Origin: Acinetobacter sp. BY419
GTDB taxonomy: Bacteria > Pseudomonadota > Gammaproteobacteria > Pseudomonadales > Moraxellaceae
Direction: 5' to 3'
DNA length: 64,000 nucleotides
Assembly (NCBI RefSeq): GCF_019038395.1
Contig: NZ_JAGFXZ010000003.1
Coordinates: forward strand, 87,276-151,275
Positions 56,819 through 64,000 of the stretch are shown piece by piece. The translations under genes and the position numbers were made by a program. Under the pieces are notes generated by a model. The model saw only the letters and a list, made by a program, of their open reading frames with translations. It had not been told where the DNA came from and ran no database searches. Numbering within the stretch: the first letter of the stretch is position 1; each line of letters starts with the position of its first letter.

Positions 56819-57547
56819 TTAATTGGTAACGTGAGTCCCTTCTTTTTCACCCATAACAACGGAAAGCAATGCACCAGATTTATTCATATCGAATACTTGT
56901 AGCGGTACATTATGGTCACGGCATAAACAGATCGCGGTTAAATCCATCACACCCAGCTTTTCGTCCAGTATCTGGTCGAAAGTCAAGGTGTCATATTTAA
57001 CTGCATCTTCATATTTACTTGGATCTTTATTATATACGCCATCAACTTTGGTCGCTTTCAAAATCAAGTCTGATTCGATTTCGATACCACGTAAACAGGC
57101 AGCTGTATCTGTAGTAAAGAACGGATTACCTGTACCGGCAACGAATACGCAGACTTCACCCTGAGTCAGGTGACGGATTGCATCACGGCTCGAATAAGCC
57201 TCAACCACAGCACCAATTGGCAATGCAGACATTAAACGGGTTTTAATATTACGGCGTACCAATGCATCACGCAGTGCCAGACCGTTCATTACTGTTGCCA
57301 GCATACCCATCTGATCGCCAGTTACACGGCCAACCAGACCATCTTTTTGTAGCTGGCTACCGCGATACAGGTTACCACCACCCACAACAATACCTACTTG
57401 TACGCCTAAACCCACAAGGTGCGCAATAGAAAGTGACATTTGATCGAGCACTGGTGCATCGATTCCCATGTCTTTATTGCCTGCCAGTGCTTCACCAGAA
57501 AGCTTCAACAGGATGCGACCAAAGCGTGGCTTTTTAGAATCCAACAT
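56819..57547 (-). CDS. pyrH: Uridylate kinase PyrH
   Basis: Hexameric UMP kinase of the amino-acid-kinase fold. I choose the ATG at 57547 ([21 protein letters not shown]), eight bases after GGAG; an in-frame TTG two codons upstream is less likely. 242 residues. Motifs: [29 protein letters not shown] and [20 protein letters not shown]. The usual upstream tsf and rpsB are not here; rimO occupies that position. Confidence 0.97.
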   Translation of the reverse strand: MLDSKKPRFGRILLKLSGEALAGNKDMGIDAPVLDQMSLSIAHLVGLGVQVGIVVGGGNLYRGSQLQKDGLVGRVTGDQMGMLATVMNGLALRDALVRRNIKTRLMSALPIGAVVEAYSSRDAIRHLTQGEVCVFVAGTGNPFFTTDTAACLRGIEIESDLILKATKVDGVYNKDPSKYEDAVKYDTLTFDQILDEKLGVMDLTAICLCRDHNVPLQVFDMNKSGALLSVVMGEKEGTHVTN

Positions 57548-57593
57548 TATCAAACTCCAAATTATTCAATTTAAATTTTTTTAATTCAAAATC

Positions 57594-58937
57594 TTAAGCA
57601 GACTTGATTGAAATGAGTTTTGCATACAGATCGTATTCATCTGCATCGGTAATCTCGACTTCAAGCAAATCCCCTGCCTTAATAACGCTTTTATCGATAT
57701 CTTCAACAAAAACATTACCATCAATTTCAGGTGCATCTGCATAAGAACGTGCAACCGCCACTGGGAACTCTTCTTCCAGGTCATCCACCAGTACAGTCAT
57801 GGTCTGACCGATACGCTTTTGGAGTTTGACTGCCGAGATTTCTTGCTGAACCTGCATGAAACGCTCATAACGCTCTTGTTTAATTTCTTCAGGAACGTGG
57901 TCTGGCAAATCATTTGCTGTCGCACCTTCAACTGGGGAATAAGTGAAACAACCTACGCGATCAAGCTGGGCTTGCTTGAGCCAGTCGAGCAGCATCTGGA
58001 AGTCTTCTTCGGTTTCACCTGGGAAGCCCACCACAAATGTTGAACGGAGCACCAGATCAGGACATTTCTCACGCCAGATTTTCAAACGCTCCAGTGTGTT
58101 TTCACTGTGTGCAGGTCGTTTCATCAGTTTGAGAATTTTTGGACTCGCGTGCTGGAATGGAATATCCAGATAAGGCAGAATTTTGCCTTGTGCCATCAGG
58201 TCAATTACAGCATCCACATGCGGATACGGGTAAACATAGTGCAAACGCACCCAGATTCCCAACTGACCTAATGCTTCACACATGTCATAGAATTTGGTTT
58301 TAATCGGCTGGCCGTTCCAGAAATCCAGCTTGTATTTCGTGTCCAGACCATAAGCAGAAGTATCTTGGGAGATTACGAGTACTTCTTTTACACCGGCACG
58401 TTTCAGCGCTGCAGCTTCTTCTAGCACAGAACCGACTGGACGGGAAACTAAATCGCCACGCATGCTTGGAATAATACAGAAAGTACAACGATGGTTACAG
58501 CCTTCAGATATTTTTAAATAAGCATAATGTTTTGGCGTCAGGCGAATGCCTTGCTCTGGAACCAGATCAATAAATGGATTGTGTTTTGGCGGTTGAGGCA
58601 CGTATTGATGAACCGCATCCATAACATCTTTATATGCCGCTGCACCTGTCACTTTCAGGACATTGGGATGCATTTGGCGAATCTTGTCTTCGTCTTTACC
58701 TAGACAGCCTGTTACGATGACACGACCATTCGCGCTCATCGCCTCACCAATCGCATCGAGCGATTCTTGCACTGCAGATTCAATGAAACCACAGGTATTT
58801 ACTACCACTAAATCAGCACCGTCATAATCCGAAGCGACGTCATAACCTTCAGTCTTCAACTGGGTTAAAATACGTTCAGAATCTACCAATGCCTTAGGAC
58901 AACCTAAAGATACAAAACCGACTTTGGGGGACTTCAT
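57594..58937 (-). CDS. rimO: Ribosomal protein S12 methylthiotransferase RimO
   Basis: Radical-SAM enzyme that methylthiolates an aspartate of ribosomal protein S12. 447 residues. UPF0004 domain cysteines in [25 protein letters not shown] and [10 protein letters not shown] bind one cluster; the radical-SAM CxxxCxxC is [19 protein letters not shown] near residue 145; a C-terminal TRAM domain ends the protein. It lies just upstream of pyrH on the same strand and may be co-transcribed. Confidence 0.97.
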   Translation of the reverse strand: MKSPKVGFVSLGCPKALVDSERILTQLKTEGYDVASDYDGADLVVVNTCGFIESAVQESLDAIGEAMSANGRVIVTGCLGKDEDKIRQMHPNVLKVTGAAAYKDVMDAVHQYVPQPPKHNPFIDLVPEQGIRLTPKHYAYLKISEGCNHRCTFCIIPSMRGDLVSRPVGSVLEEAAALKRAGVKEVLVISQDTSAYGLDTKYKLDFWNGQPIKTKFYDMCEALGQLGIWVRLHYVYPYPHVDAVIDLMAQGKILPYLDIPFQHASPKILKLMKRPAHSENTLERLKIWREKCPDLVLRSTFVVGFPGETEEDFQMLLDWLKQAQLDRVGCFTYSPVEGATANDLPDHVPEEIKQERYERFMQVQQEISAVKLQKRIGQTMTVLVDDLEEEFPVAVARSYADAPEIDGNVFVEDIDKSVIKAGDLLEVEITDADEYDLYAKLISIKSA

Positions 58938-59278
58938 GAATTTTCGCTCTACTAGAATGCGCGTATTGTATGTCTTTTCGCATCATAAAAATAGTTGAAA
59001 ACCCGACTCTTTGCATCATGCACTAAAATATTGCCATAAAATATTCAAGATACTCACCTCCGCACCAAAATGAATCATTTTAGATTTACAGCCTCAATTT
59101 AATCCGCTATACCTAAGATGAATCGTGTCGCTGTGGCACATTTCTGCATTTCATAGCAACAAATAAACTTTAGTCATAAAAGTTGGCGTGCATCTTGCAT
59201 CAAATCAGGACTTAAAATTGATTAAATTGCTTTATGAAGATGCCATTGCGCCATTTTAATACAGGAACAAACCCGCGA
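58938..59278. other. Divergent promoter region rimO / ntrB
   Basis: About 340 bases with no gene. AAAATGA-a-TCATTTT at 59067-59081 is a perfect 7-bp inverted repeat and may be an operator for either gene. No sigma-54 site (GG-N10-GC pattern) is obvious. No terminator belongs here. Confidence 0.4.
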
Positions 59279-60388
59279 ATGGATCAGCCAATTCCGATCG
59301 ACTATCGTGTTTTAGTGGACAATATGACCACGTGTATCTTATTGGTAGATCGTGATCTTAATATTTATTATCTTAACTCTGCCTGCGAAGCCTTATTTGA
59401 TGTGAGCTTATTCCGCGCTAGTGGCAGTCCGGCACTCGGCCTTCTACAACACCCGGCCGATGAGTTTAATACTGAAGAAGCACTGAACAACACCTTAAGC
59501 ACAGGCCAACCCTATACCCGCCGTGAAGCAACGCTGATTGTCAATTTCAAGGATATTCATGTCGATTACACGGTTTCTCAACTGAATCTGGGCAAGCCTT
59601 ATCACCCACTGTTGTTAATCGAGCTCAACCCTCGCGATCGCATGCTCAAAATTTCGCGTGAAGAGAACCTGATTCAGCAACATCAAGTGGCTCGTCAACT
59701 GATTCGCGGTGTCGCGCACGAAATTAAAAATCCACTCGGTGGAATTCGCGGTGCAACGCAACTTCTGGCCCGCAGCCTGAATGATCCACAATACAAAGAA
59801 TTTACCGACATTATTATTAGCGAAGTGGATCGACTTCGAAATCTGGCCGACACCATGCTCGGTTCGCGTCACCTGCCAAGCTATGAGCTGGTCAATGTAC
59901 ATGAACCGCTAGAACGTGTGCGTTCCCTCATCGTCAATCAAACCAAAAAGAAAATCAAGATTACCCGGGATTATGACTTGTCCTTACCCGAAGTTCTGGC
60001 AGACCGCGACCAATTAATTCAAGTCATTTTGAATGTTTGCGCCAATGCAGTACAGGCCATGACTGAAAACAAGGAGTTTTTTGTCGAACAGCAACCTGAA
60101 CTAATTTTAAGAACCCGGATTCAACGTCTCTTTACTATTAACGGGGTGATTCACCGCTCTGTAGTCCGTATTGATATTGAAGACAATGGACCGGGTGTAC
60201 CGGAAGAGATTGTCGAATCGGTGTTTTATCCACTTGTGACCAGCCGTGCCAAAGGTACCGGACTTGGTCTCAGTATTGCTCAAAATATTATTCATCAGCA
60301 CAACGGCATGATCGAGTGCCAGTCTGTTGCTGGAAAAACAATCTTTAGCTTATATTTACCTTGGGAGTCGAATCATGTCGCGAAATAA
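59279..60388 (+). CDS. glnL: Nitrogen regulation sensor kinase NtrB (GlnL)
   Basis: Cytoplasmic histidine kinase/phosphatase that controls NtrC in response to PII. I choose the ATG at 59279 (MDQPIPIDYRVLVDN), after AGGAACAA; upstream in-frame ATGs at 59234 and 59240 lack a ribosome-binding site. 369 residues: PAS domain (NMTTCILLVDRDLNIYYLNSA onward, in part), HisKA with the phosphorylated histidine in GVAHEIKNPLGGIRGATQLL, N-box NVCANAVQAM, and G-boxes DIEDNGPGVPEEI and GTGLGLSIAQNI. It overlaps ntrC by 14 bases. Confidence 0.95.
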   Translation: MDQPIPIDYRVLVDNMTTCILLVDRDLNIYYLNSACEALFDVSLFRASGSPALGLLQHPADEFNTEEALNNTLSTGQPYTRREATLIVNFKDIHVDYTVSQLNLGKPYHPLLLIELNPRDRMLKISREENLIQQHQVARQLIRGVAHEIKNPLGGIRGATQLLARSLNDPQYKEFTDIIISEVDRLRNLADTMLGSRHLPSYELVNVHEPLERVRSLIVNQTKKKIKITRDYDLSLPEVLADRDQLIQVILNVCANAVQAMTENKEFFVEQQPELILRTRIQRLFTINGVIHRSVVRIDIEDNGPGVPEEIVESVFYPLVTSRAKGTGLGLSIAQNIIHQHNGMIECQSVAGKTIFSLYLPWESNHVAK

Positions 60389-61850
60389 GATATGGGTCAT
60401 TGATGACGATCGTGCCATGCGTTGGGTACTAGAAAAAACCTTTAAAGAAGAAGGCCTCGACGTTACCAGTTTTGAAGAAGCACAATCTGCGCTGGATCAG
60501 CTCAGTGTCGATGCACCAGATGTGATTCTGACCGATATTCGTATGCCGGGTATTGATGGACTCACCTTCCTGGGCAAGGTCAAACACAGTTATCCTGACC
60601 TGCCTGTCATTATTATGACGGCACATTCAGATCTGGAATCTGCTGTATCAAGTTATCAAACCGGTGCTTTTGAATATCTACCTAAGCCTTTTGATATTGA
60701 TGAAGCGCTGGCGCTGGTGAATCGTGCGATTTTACATATCACCAAGCTGCAACAACAAGAATCAGCAAAAGTTGCTCCGCCGATTCAATCCACAGAGATT
60801 ATCGGCGAATCTCCTGCGATGCAGGAAGTGTTTCGCGCCATTGGGCGTCTAGCGCAATCGCATATTACTGTACTCATTAATGGTGAGTCCGGCACAGGGA
60901 AAGAATTGGTGGCACATGCCTTGCACCGCCATTCACCGCGTAGTGCAAAGCCATTTATTGCACTGAATATGGCGGCAATTCCAAAAGACCTGATCGAAAC
61001 TGAACTCTTCGGGCATGAGAAAGGTGCATTTACCGGTGCCAACACCCAACGTCAGGGTCGTTTTGAACAGGCCAACGGCGGCACGCTGTTTTTAGATGAA
61101 ATTGGCGATATGCCATTTGAAACCCAGACCCGTTTACTGCGTGTCCTGGCAGACGGCGAGTTTTACCGTGTTGGTGGCCACATTCCAGTTAAGGTCGATG
61201 TGCGTATTGTTGCAGCAACTCATCAGGACTTAGAAAAACTGGTCCATGAGGGTCGCTTCCGTGAAGACTTGTATCACCGACTGAATGTGATTCGTATTCA
61301 TATTCCAAAGCTGGCACATCGTAGTGAAGACATTCCGATGTTGGCGCAGCATTTTCTGGCGCGCGCCGGAAAGGAACTTGGGGTAAATCCAAAGATTCTG
61401 CGTCCTGAAACGCAGGAATATATGCAGAAATTGCCATGGCAAGGCAATGTACGCCAACTGGAAAATACCTGTCGTTGGCTGACAGTGATGATCACAGGTC
61501 GCGAAGTCTATCCAGAAGATCTACCACCTGAGCTGAAACAGATTCCAATTCATCAGCAGGATCCGGGTGCACCAATTCCAACGCTTAACCAGATTGCACC
61601 GCATCACTGGGATGAATTGCTGGGTCAATGGGCGATGCAAAAACTAAAAAACGGTGAAATGAAACTTCTGGATGTTGCCACTCCGATGTTTGAACGTACC
61701 TTGATTAATGCAGCCTTACAACAAACTCGTGGCCGTAAGCGTCATGCCGCAGAGCTTTTAGGTTGGGGCCGCAATACCCTCACCCGCAAGCTCAAAGAAC
61801 TGGGCATGGACACCACTGACGATGAAGTCGAAGAAGAAATAGAAAGCTGA
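60375..61850 (+). CDS. glnG: Nitrogen regulation response regulator NtrC (GlnG)
   Basis: Sigma-54-dependent activator of nitrogen-scavenging genes. The ATG at 60375 (MSRNKIWVIDDDRAMRW) lies inside the end of ntrB, in another frame. 491 residues: receiver domain with the phospho-aspartate in VILTDIRMPGIDGL, AAA+ domain with Walker A GESGTGKELVAHALH, the sigma-54-contacting GAFTGA loop and Walker B GGTLFLDEIGDM, and a C-terminal Fis-type HTH (RGRKRHAAELLGWGRNTLTRK, in part). Its C-terminus is acidic. Confidence 0.97.
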   Translation: MSRNKIWVIDDDRAMRWVLEKTFKEEGLDVTSFEEAQSALDQLSVDAPDVILTDIRMPGIDGLTFLGKVKHSYPDLPVIIMTAHSDLESAVSSYQTGAFEYLPKPFDIDEALALVNRAILHITKLQQQESAKVAPPIQSTEIIGESPAMQEVFRAIGRLAQSHITVLINGESGTGKELVAHALHRHSPRSAKPFIALNMAAIPKDLIETELFGHEKGAFTGANTQRQGRFEQANGGTLFLDEIGDMPFETQTRLLRVLADGEFYRVGGHIPVKVDVRIVAATHQDLEKLVHEGRFREDLYHRLNVIRIHIPKLAHRSEDIPMLAQHFLARAGKELGVNPKILRPETQEYMQKLPWQGNVRQLENTCRWLTVMITGREVYPEDLPPELKQIPIHQQDPGAPIPTLNQIAPHHWDELLGQWAMQKLKNGEMKLLDVATPMFERTLINAALQQTRGRKRHAAELLGWGRNTLTRKLKELGMDTTDDEVEEEIES

Positions 61851-61861
61851 TCTTTCCATAT

Positions 61862-61889
61862 AAAAAAGCGCCCACGGGCGCTTTTTTTA
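61862..61889 (+). terminator. Terminator after ntrC
   Basis: AAAAAAGCGCCC-ac-GGGCGCTTTTTTT, 11 bases past the ntrC stop. Confidence 0.93.
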
Positions 61890-61900
61890 TTAATGATGAT

Positions 61901-62227
61901 TTAGGCAGTAAAACCCACATAGCGGAAATACCCTTCTATGCCCAGATCAGATTTATAAATCAGATAATCCGGATAAGTGGCCTGGGTGATTTCATCCAGC
62001 ATATTCACCTGATCATCATTGGCATGCAGGTCATCTACAGAACGTGGCATGCTGTGCTCGAATTCATCAGCCATATATTCAAAGCCAATATCCATGGCAA
62101 TAAATAAGGTATGTTCACAGGGTTGCACATACTGCTCTTCAGCCCAGTCAATCACACTGTGCTGGCAATGGGGACAGGCAATATTATCGGTGGCCTGAAT
62201 CGAGAGTGGAATAATTTGATAAGCCAT
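61901..62227 (-). CDS. Hypothetical protein with a CxxC-His zinc-like site
   Basis: A 108-residue soluble, acidic protein from the ATG at 62227 (MAYQIIPLSIQATDN); the open frame to 62305 has no better start. The segment ACPHCQHSVIDWAEEQYVQPC, with H two residues later, suggests a CxxC...CxH metal site. The rest is rich in Asp and aromatic residues (FEYMADEFEHSMPRSVDDL, YRYVGF-like end). Not recognised; conserved-looking and in front of the ntrC terminator on the opposite strand. Confidence 0.7.
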   Translation of the reverse strand: MAYQIIPLSIQATDNIACPHCQHSVIDWAEEQYVQPCEHTLFIAMDIGFEYMADEFEHSMPRSVDDLHANDDQVNMLDEITQATYPDYLIYKSDLGIEGYFRYVGFTA

Positions 62228-62304
62228 ATAAAAATCAGTCTGTTTGCTATTCGGATATTTTAGCAAATTTCCTCTATCAGCTCCGCTAAATAAAACGCCA
62301 AGCA

Positions 62305-62336
62305 ATAAAAAAGGAAATCCTCAGATTCCCTTTTTA
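62305..62336 (-). terminator. Terminator after the MFS gene
   Basis: Minus strand: AAAAAGGGAATC-tgag-GATTTCCTTTTTT, with one stem mismatch, 25 bases after the MFS stop. Confidence 0.75.
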
Positions 62337-62360
62337 ATATTAACAGATCTCAATGATAGA

Positions 62361-63566
62361 CTACTTATGCGCAGCCTTATAACGCGATAGCGCTGTTACT
62401 GCCACTGCCGATACCACGACGGCTGGCAAACTTGCCATCAAGATACCCGTGGTGCCTAAACCTAAGGCCAGAATCTTCCCGGTCAATAATGGACCCGTCA
62501 TCGCCCCTAAACGACCGAGAGAAATTGCACTACCCACACCAGTCACTTTGCCCGCGCCTGAATAAAAAATCGGTGAGATTCCATATAGAATAGATTGACC
62601 GCCTGTAGAGAAAATCCCACCCATAACCCCAGCCAAAATCAATAGCGGAATAGAAGTTGTAGTGAATAGCAACACCAAGGCAACAAACAAACCACTATAA
62701 ATAATGGCTGCCATTTGCCAGAGCTTCAAACGGTCCAATAAATAACCCAGACTCAAGGTTCCAATGACCGCGCCTACCTGGAACACCAACATCACCAAAA
62801 ATGCCTGCTGCTTCTGCAAACCTTGCTCCATGAGCAAGTTAGGCAACCAGCTAATCAGAATATAATTGATCATTAAGGTAAAAAAGAAACCGACCCAAAG
62901 AGGTAATGTATTTTTATACTGTTGCTGCCTGAACAACACCTCAGCCATTCCCGGTACAGCTTCACCAGATAGCTGCACATCTGCAGTCACTTTAGGCTTA
63001 TCTTTAAGAATAAATACCATTAATGGAATCAGTGCTATCGGTGTTAATCCCCCAATCAAGAATAAGGTTTGCCATTGAATCTCAGGAAGCAACATGGCCA
63101 GACCGGCAACAAAAATAGCGCCTACAGGCAAACCACAATACATCAGGCTATTTAACTGACCACGATTGGCTTCAGTTGCTTCATCACCAACGACTGAAAT
63201 CATGGTCGGCATTGCTGCACCCAAACCAAGACCGGTAAAGAAACGCGCTGCATATAAAACTTCAATGCTTGGTGCAATCGCCGTTAAGGACATGAACACA
63301 CCAAAAATGGCCACAGATAGCATCAGGACTTTCTTCTGTCCTAAATAATCTGCGACCCGTCCGCCAAAGAATGCACCAAACAGCATTCCGAAGACACCCA
63401 GACTAAACACATAGCCCATTTGAACCTGATCCAAACTAAAGCTTGCTGCAAGTCCTTTCGCTGCGATTCCAGGGGCTTGAAGATCGAAACCCTCAAAAAA
63501 TGCGACCCAGAAACATAAGAATATGGTTAATATTTTTTGAGCTTTTCCGCTGTATGGCTGCGCCAT
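62361..63566 (-). CDS. MFS transporter, aromatic acid:H+ symporter (AAHS) type
   Basis: A 401-residue inner-membrane protein with 12 hydrophobic helices. The first helix carries FFEGFDLQAPGIAAKGL, the AAHS-family acidic motif (DGFD-like) also seen in MhpT and PcaK; the loop GRVADYLGQKKVLML is the MFS motif between helices 2 and 3, and LNSLMYCGLPVGAIF follows. Such proteins import aromatic or other organic acids. No catabolic genes are adjacent, so the substrate is uncertain. Single gene with its own terminator. Confidence 0.88.
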   Translation of the reverse strand: MAQPYSGKAQKILTIFLCFWVAFFEGFDLQAPGIAAKGLAASFSLDQVQMGYVFSLGVFGMLFGAFFGGRVADYLGQKKVLMLSVAIFGVFMSLTAIAPSIEVLYAARFFTGLGLGAAMPTMISVVGDEATEANRGQLNSLMYCGLPVGAIFVAGLAMLLPEIQWQTLFLIGGLTPIALIPLMVFILKDKPKVTADVQLSGEAVPGMAEVLFRQQQYKNTLPLWVGFFFTLMINYILISWLPNLLMEQGLQKQQAFLVMLVFQVGAVIGTLSLGYLLDRLKLWQMAAIIYSGLFVALVLLFTTTSIPLLILAGVMGGIFSTGGQSILYGISPIFYSGAGKVTGVGSAISLGRLGAMTGPLLTGKILALGLGTTGILMASLPAVVVSAVAVTALSRYKAAHK

Positions 63567-63841
63567 GACTGATCTCCATCAATAATTTACAAACCGTTTA
63601 ATCATCTGACGATCTGTTCCACTATTTTTAACCTAATCCTGATAGAGAAATAGCACGACAATAGTCGGGTTTAAGCGCAGCAACATATATAAATATCAGC
63701 CAAATCAGACCTAAAACATTGTATTTTTAGATCTATTACATCTTAATAATTTTAATAGTATTTATTTATCAATAATTTAATCTAATAGTAGTTATTTTTA
63801 ATTCAACCATAGTCAGAATCTATACCAGAATCCAGGCCAAT
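63567..63841. other. Upstream region of the MFS gene
   Basis: About 275 very AT-rich bases that should contain the minus-strand MFS promoter. No gene and no clear regulatory palindrome are seen. Confidence 0.4.
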
Positions 63842-63868
63842 AAAAAGCCCGCTCAATGCGGGCTTTTT
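63842..63868. terminator. Symmetric terminator before the IS-like end
   Basis: AAAAAGCCCGC-tcaat-GCGGGCTTTTT. No gene ends next to it within the window on the plus strand, so it most likely serves a minus-strand gene to the right that the insertion has displaced. Confidence 0.85.
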
Positions 63869-63883
63869 AACTTCTTAGATTCT

Positions 63884-64000
63884 CAAATGAAGTGCAACAG
63901 AGATTAAATTATTGGAAAGAAGCAAGATGAGCTAGCATTTTGCTTCCGACCGACCAAAGTCAAAGTTGCATCATGAACTATACTCACCTTACCCAAGAAG
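63884..64000 (+). mobile_element. Left end of an IS30-family insertion sequence (truncated by window)
   Basis: AATGAAGTGCAACAGAGATT near 63885-63904 resembles IS30-family terminal repeats, which commonly contain GCAACAG. Ninety bases in, the ATG at 63973 opens MNYTHLTQE, the characteristic start of IS30-type transposases (YTHLTQEER). Only nine residues are visible before the window ends. The right end, the second terminal repeat and the target duplication cannot be seen. Confidence 0.6.
63973..64000 (+). CDS. IS30-family transposase, first codons only
   Basis: The visible nine codons (MNYTHLTQE) match the N-terminal start of the HTH domain in IS30-family DDE transposases. The gene runs off the right edge. 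Call rests on this short motif and the terminal-repeat-like sequence upstream. Confidence 0.5.

Noticed and set aside
60327..60374. Extended ntrC frame upstream of 60375
   Set aside because: The upstream codons fall in the end of ntrB; the ATG at 60375 gives the normal receiver-domain start.
60375..60388. ntrB-ntrC overlap of 14 bases
   Set aside because: Overlapping two-component pairs are common and need no special explanation.

Overview
The window reads as chromosomal DNA of a Moraxellaceae gammaproteobacterium, most likely Acinetobacter. The base composition is moderately AT-rich. Gene families and order fit that genus: an isc operon without iscX, a membrane-anchored class III nucleotide cyclase, a PutA without the N-terminal ribbon-helix-helix domain, and a pyrH-to-lpxA envelope cluster. 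No tRNA, rRNA, CRISPR or intact prophage is visible. The assignment rests on recognising protein families by eye; no search was run.

Layout. 1-4806: the iscS (5' end outside the window)-iscU-iscA-hscB-hscA-fdx iron-sulfur assembly operon, with a strong hairpin between iscA and hscB and a terminator after fdx. 4847-12542: a minus-strand group with a membrane adenylate/guanylate cyclase, a HIT hydrolase, mfd, a small unknown protein and aspA. 12955-17704: the proline locus, with a broken putP, a truncated Lrp/AsnC regulator and an intact putA. 17889-27849: trmA, small unknowns, an LRAT-like protein, a bestrophin-like channel, glnS, ppiB, lpxH, an HpaI-type aldolase, nfsB and a zinc-ribbon protein. 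27812-31528: an EamA transporter, fba, a lipoprotein and pgk. 31668-33840: DUF2237, maf and roxA. 33925-35104: a dead sensor kinase. 35346-40207: a tandem-domain GST-like protein, rraA, an NAD(P)-binding protein, rpsT, a 41-residue lipoprotein, a histidine phosphatase and cysQ. 40208-42023: a fossil mobile island holding a deleted integrase, one intact small gene and a broken unknown gene. 42024-45335: yrfG-like HAD gene, hslR, recA, recX and the 4.5S RNA. 45622-58937: a YbgF-like TPR protein, then the minus-strand run rimO, pyrH, frr, uppS, cdsA, dxr, rseP, bamA, skp, lpxD, fabZ, lpxA. 59279-63566: ntrB-ntrC, a small zinc-site protein and an aromatic-acid-type MFS transporter. The right edge appears to enter an IS30-family insertion sequence.

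How the genes work together. Most of the window is core metabolism and housekeeping: Fe-S assembly, outer-membrane and lipid A biogenesis, isoprenoid and phospholipid precursors, glycolysis/gluconeogenesis, DNA repair and nitrogen regulation. The notable signals are decay. (i) One deletion between the convergent putP and Lrp-type genes seems to have removed proline uptake and local regulation, leaving PutA and a palindromic operator. (ii) A degenerate second copy of the first codons of the HAD gene lies about 1.8 kb from the intact gene, with integrase debris between, which looks like a scar of site-specific integration at that gene. (iii) A histidine kinase has been killed by a frameshift and a nonsense codon. 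I did not find a clearly new functional system; the fossil island and the proline-locus collapse are the best leads.
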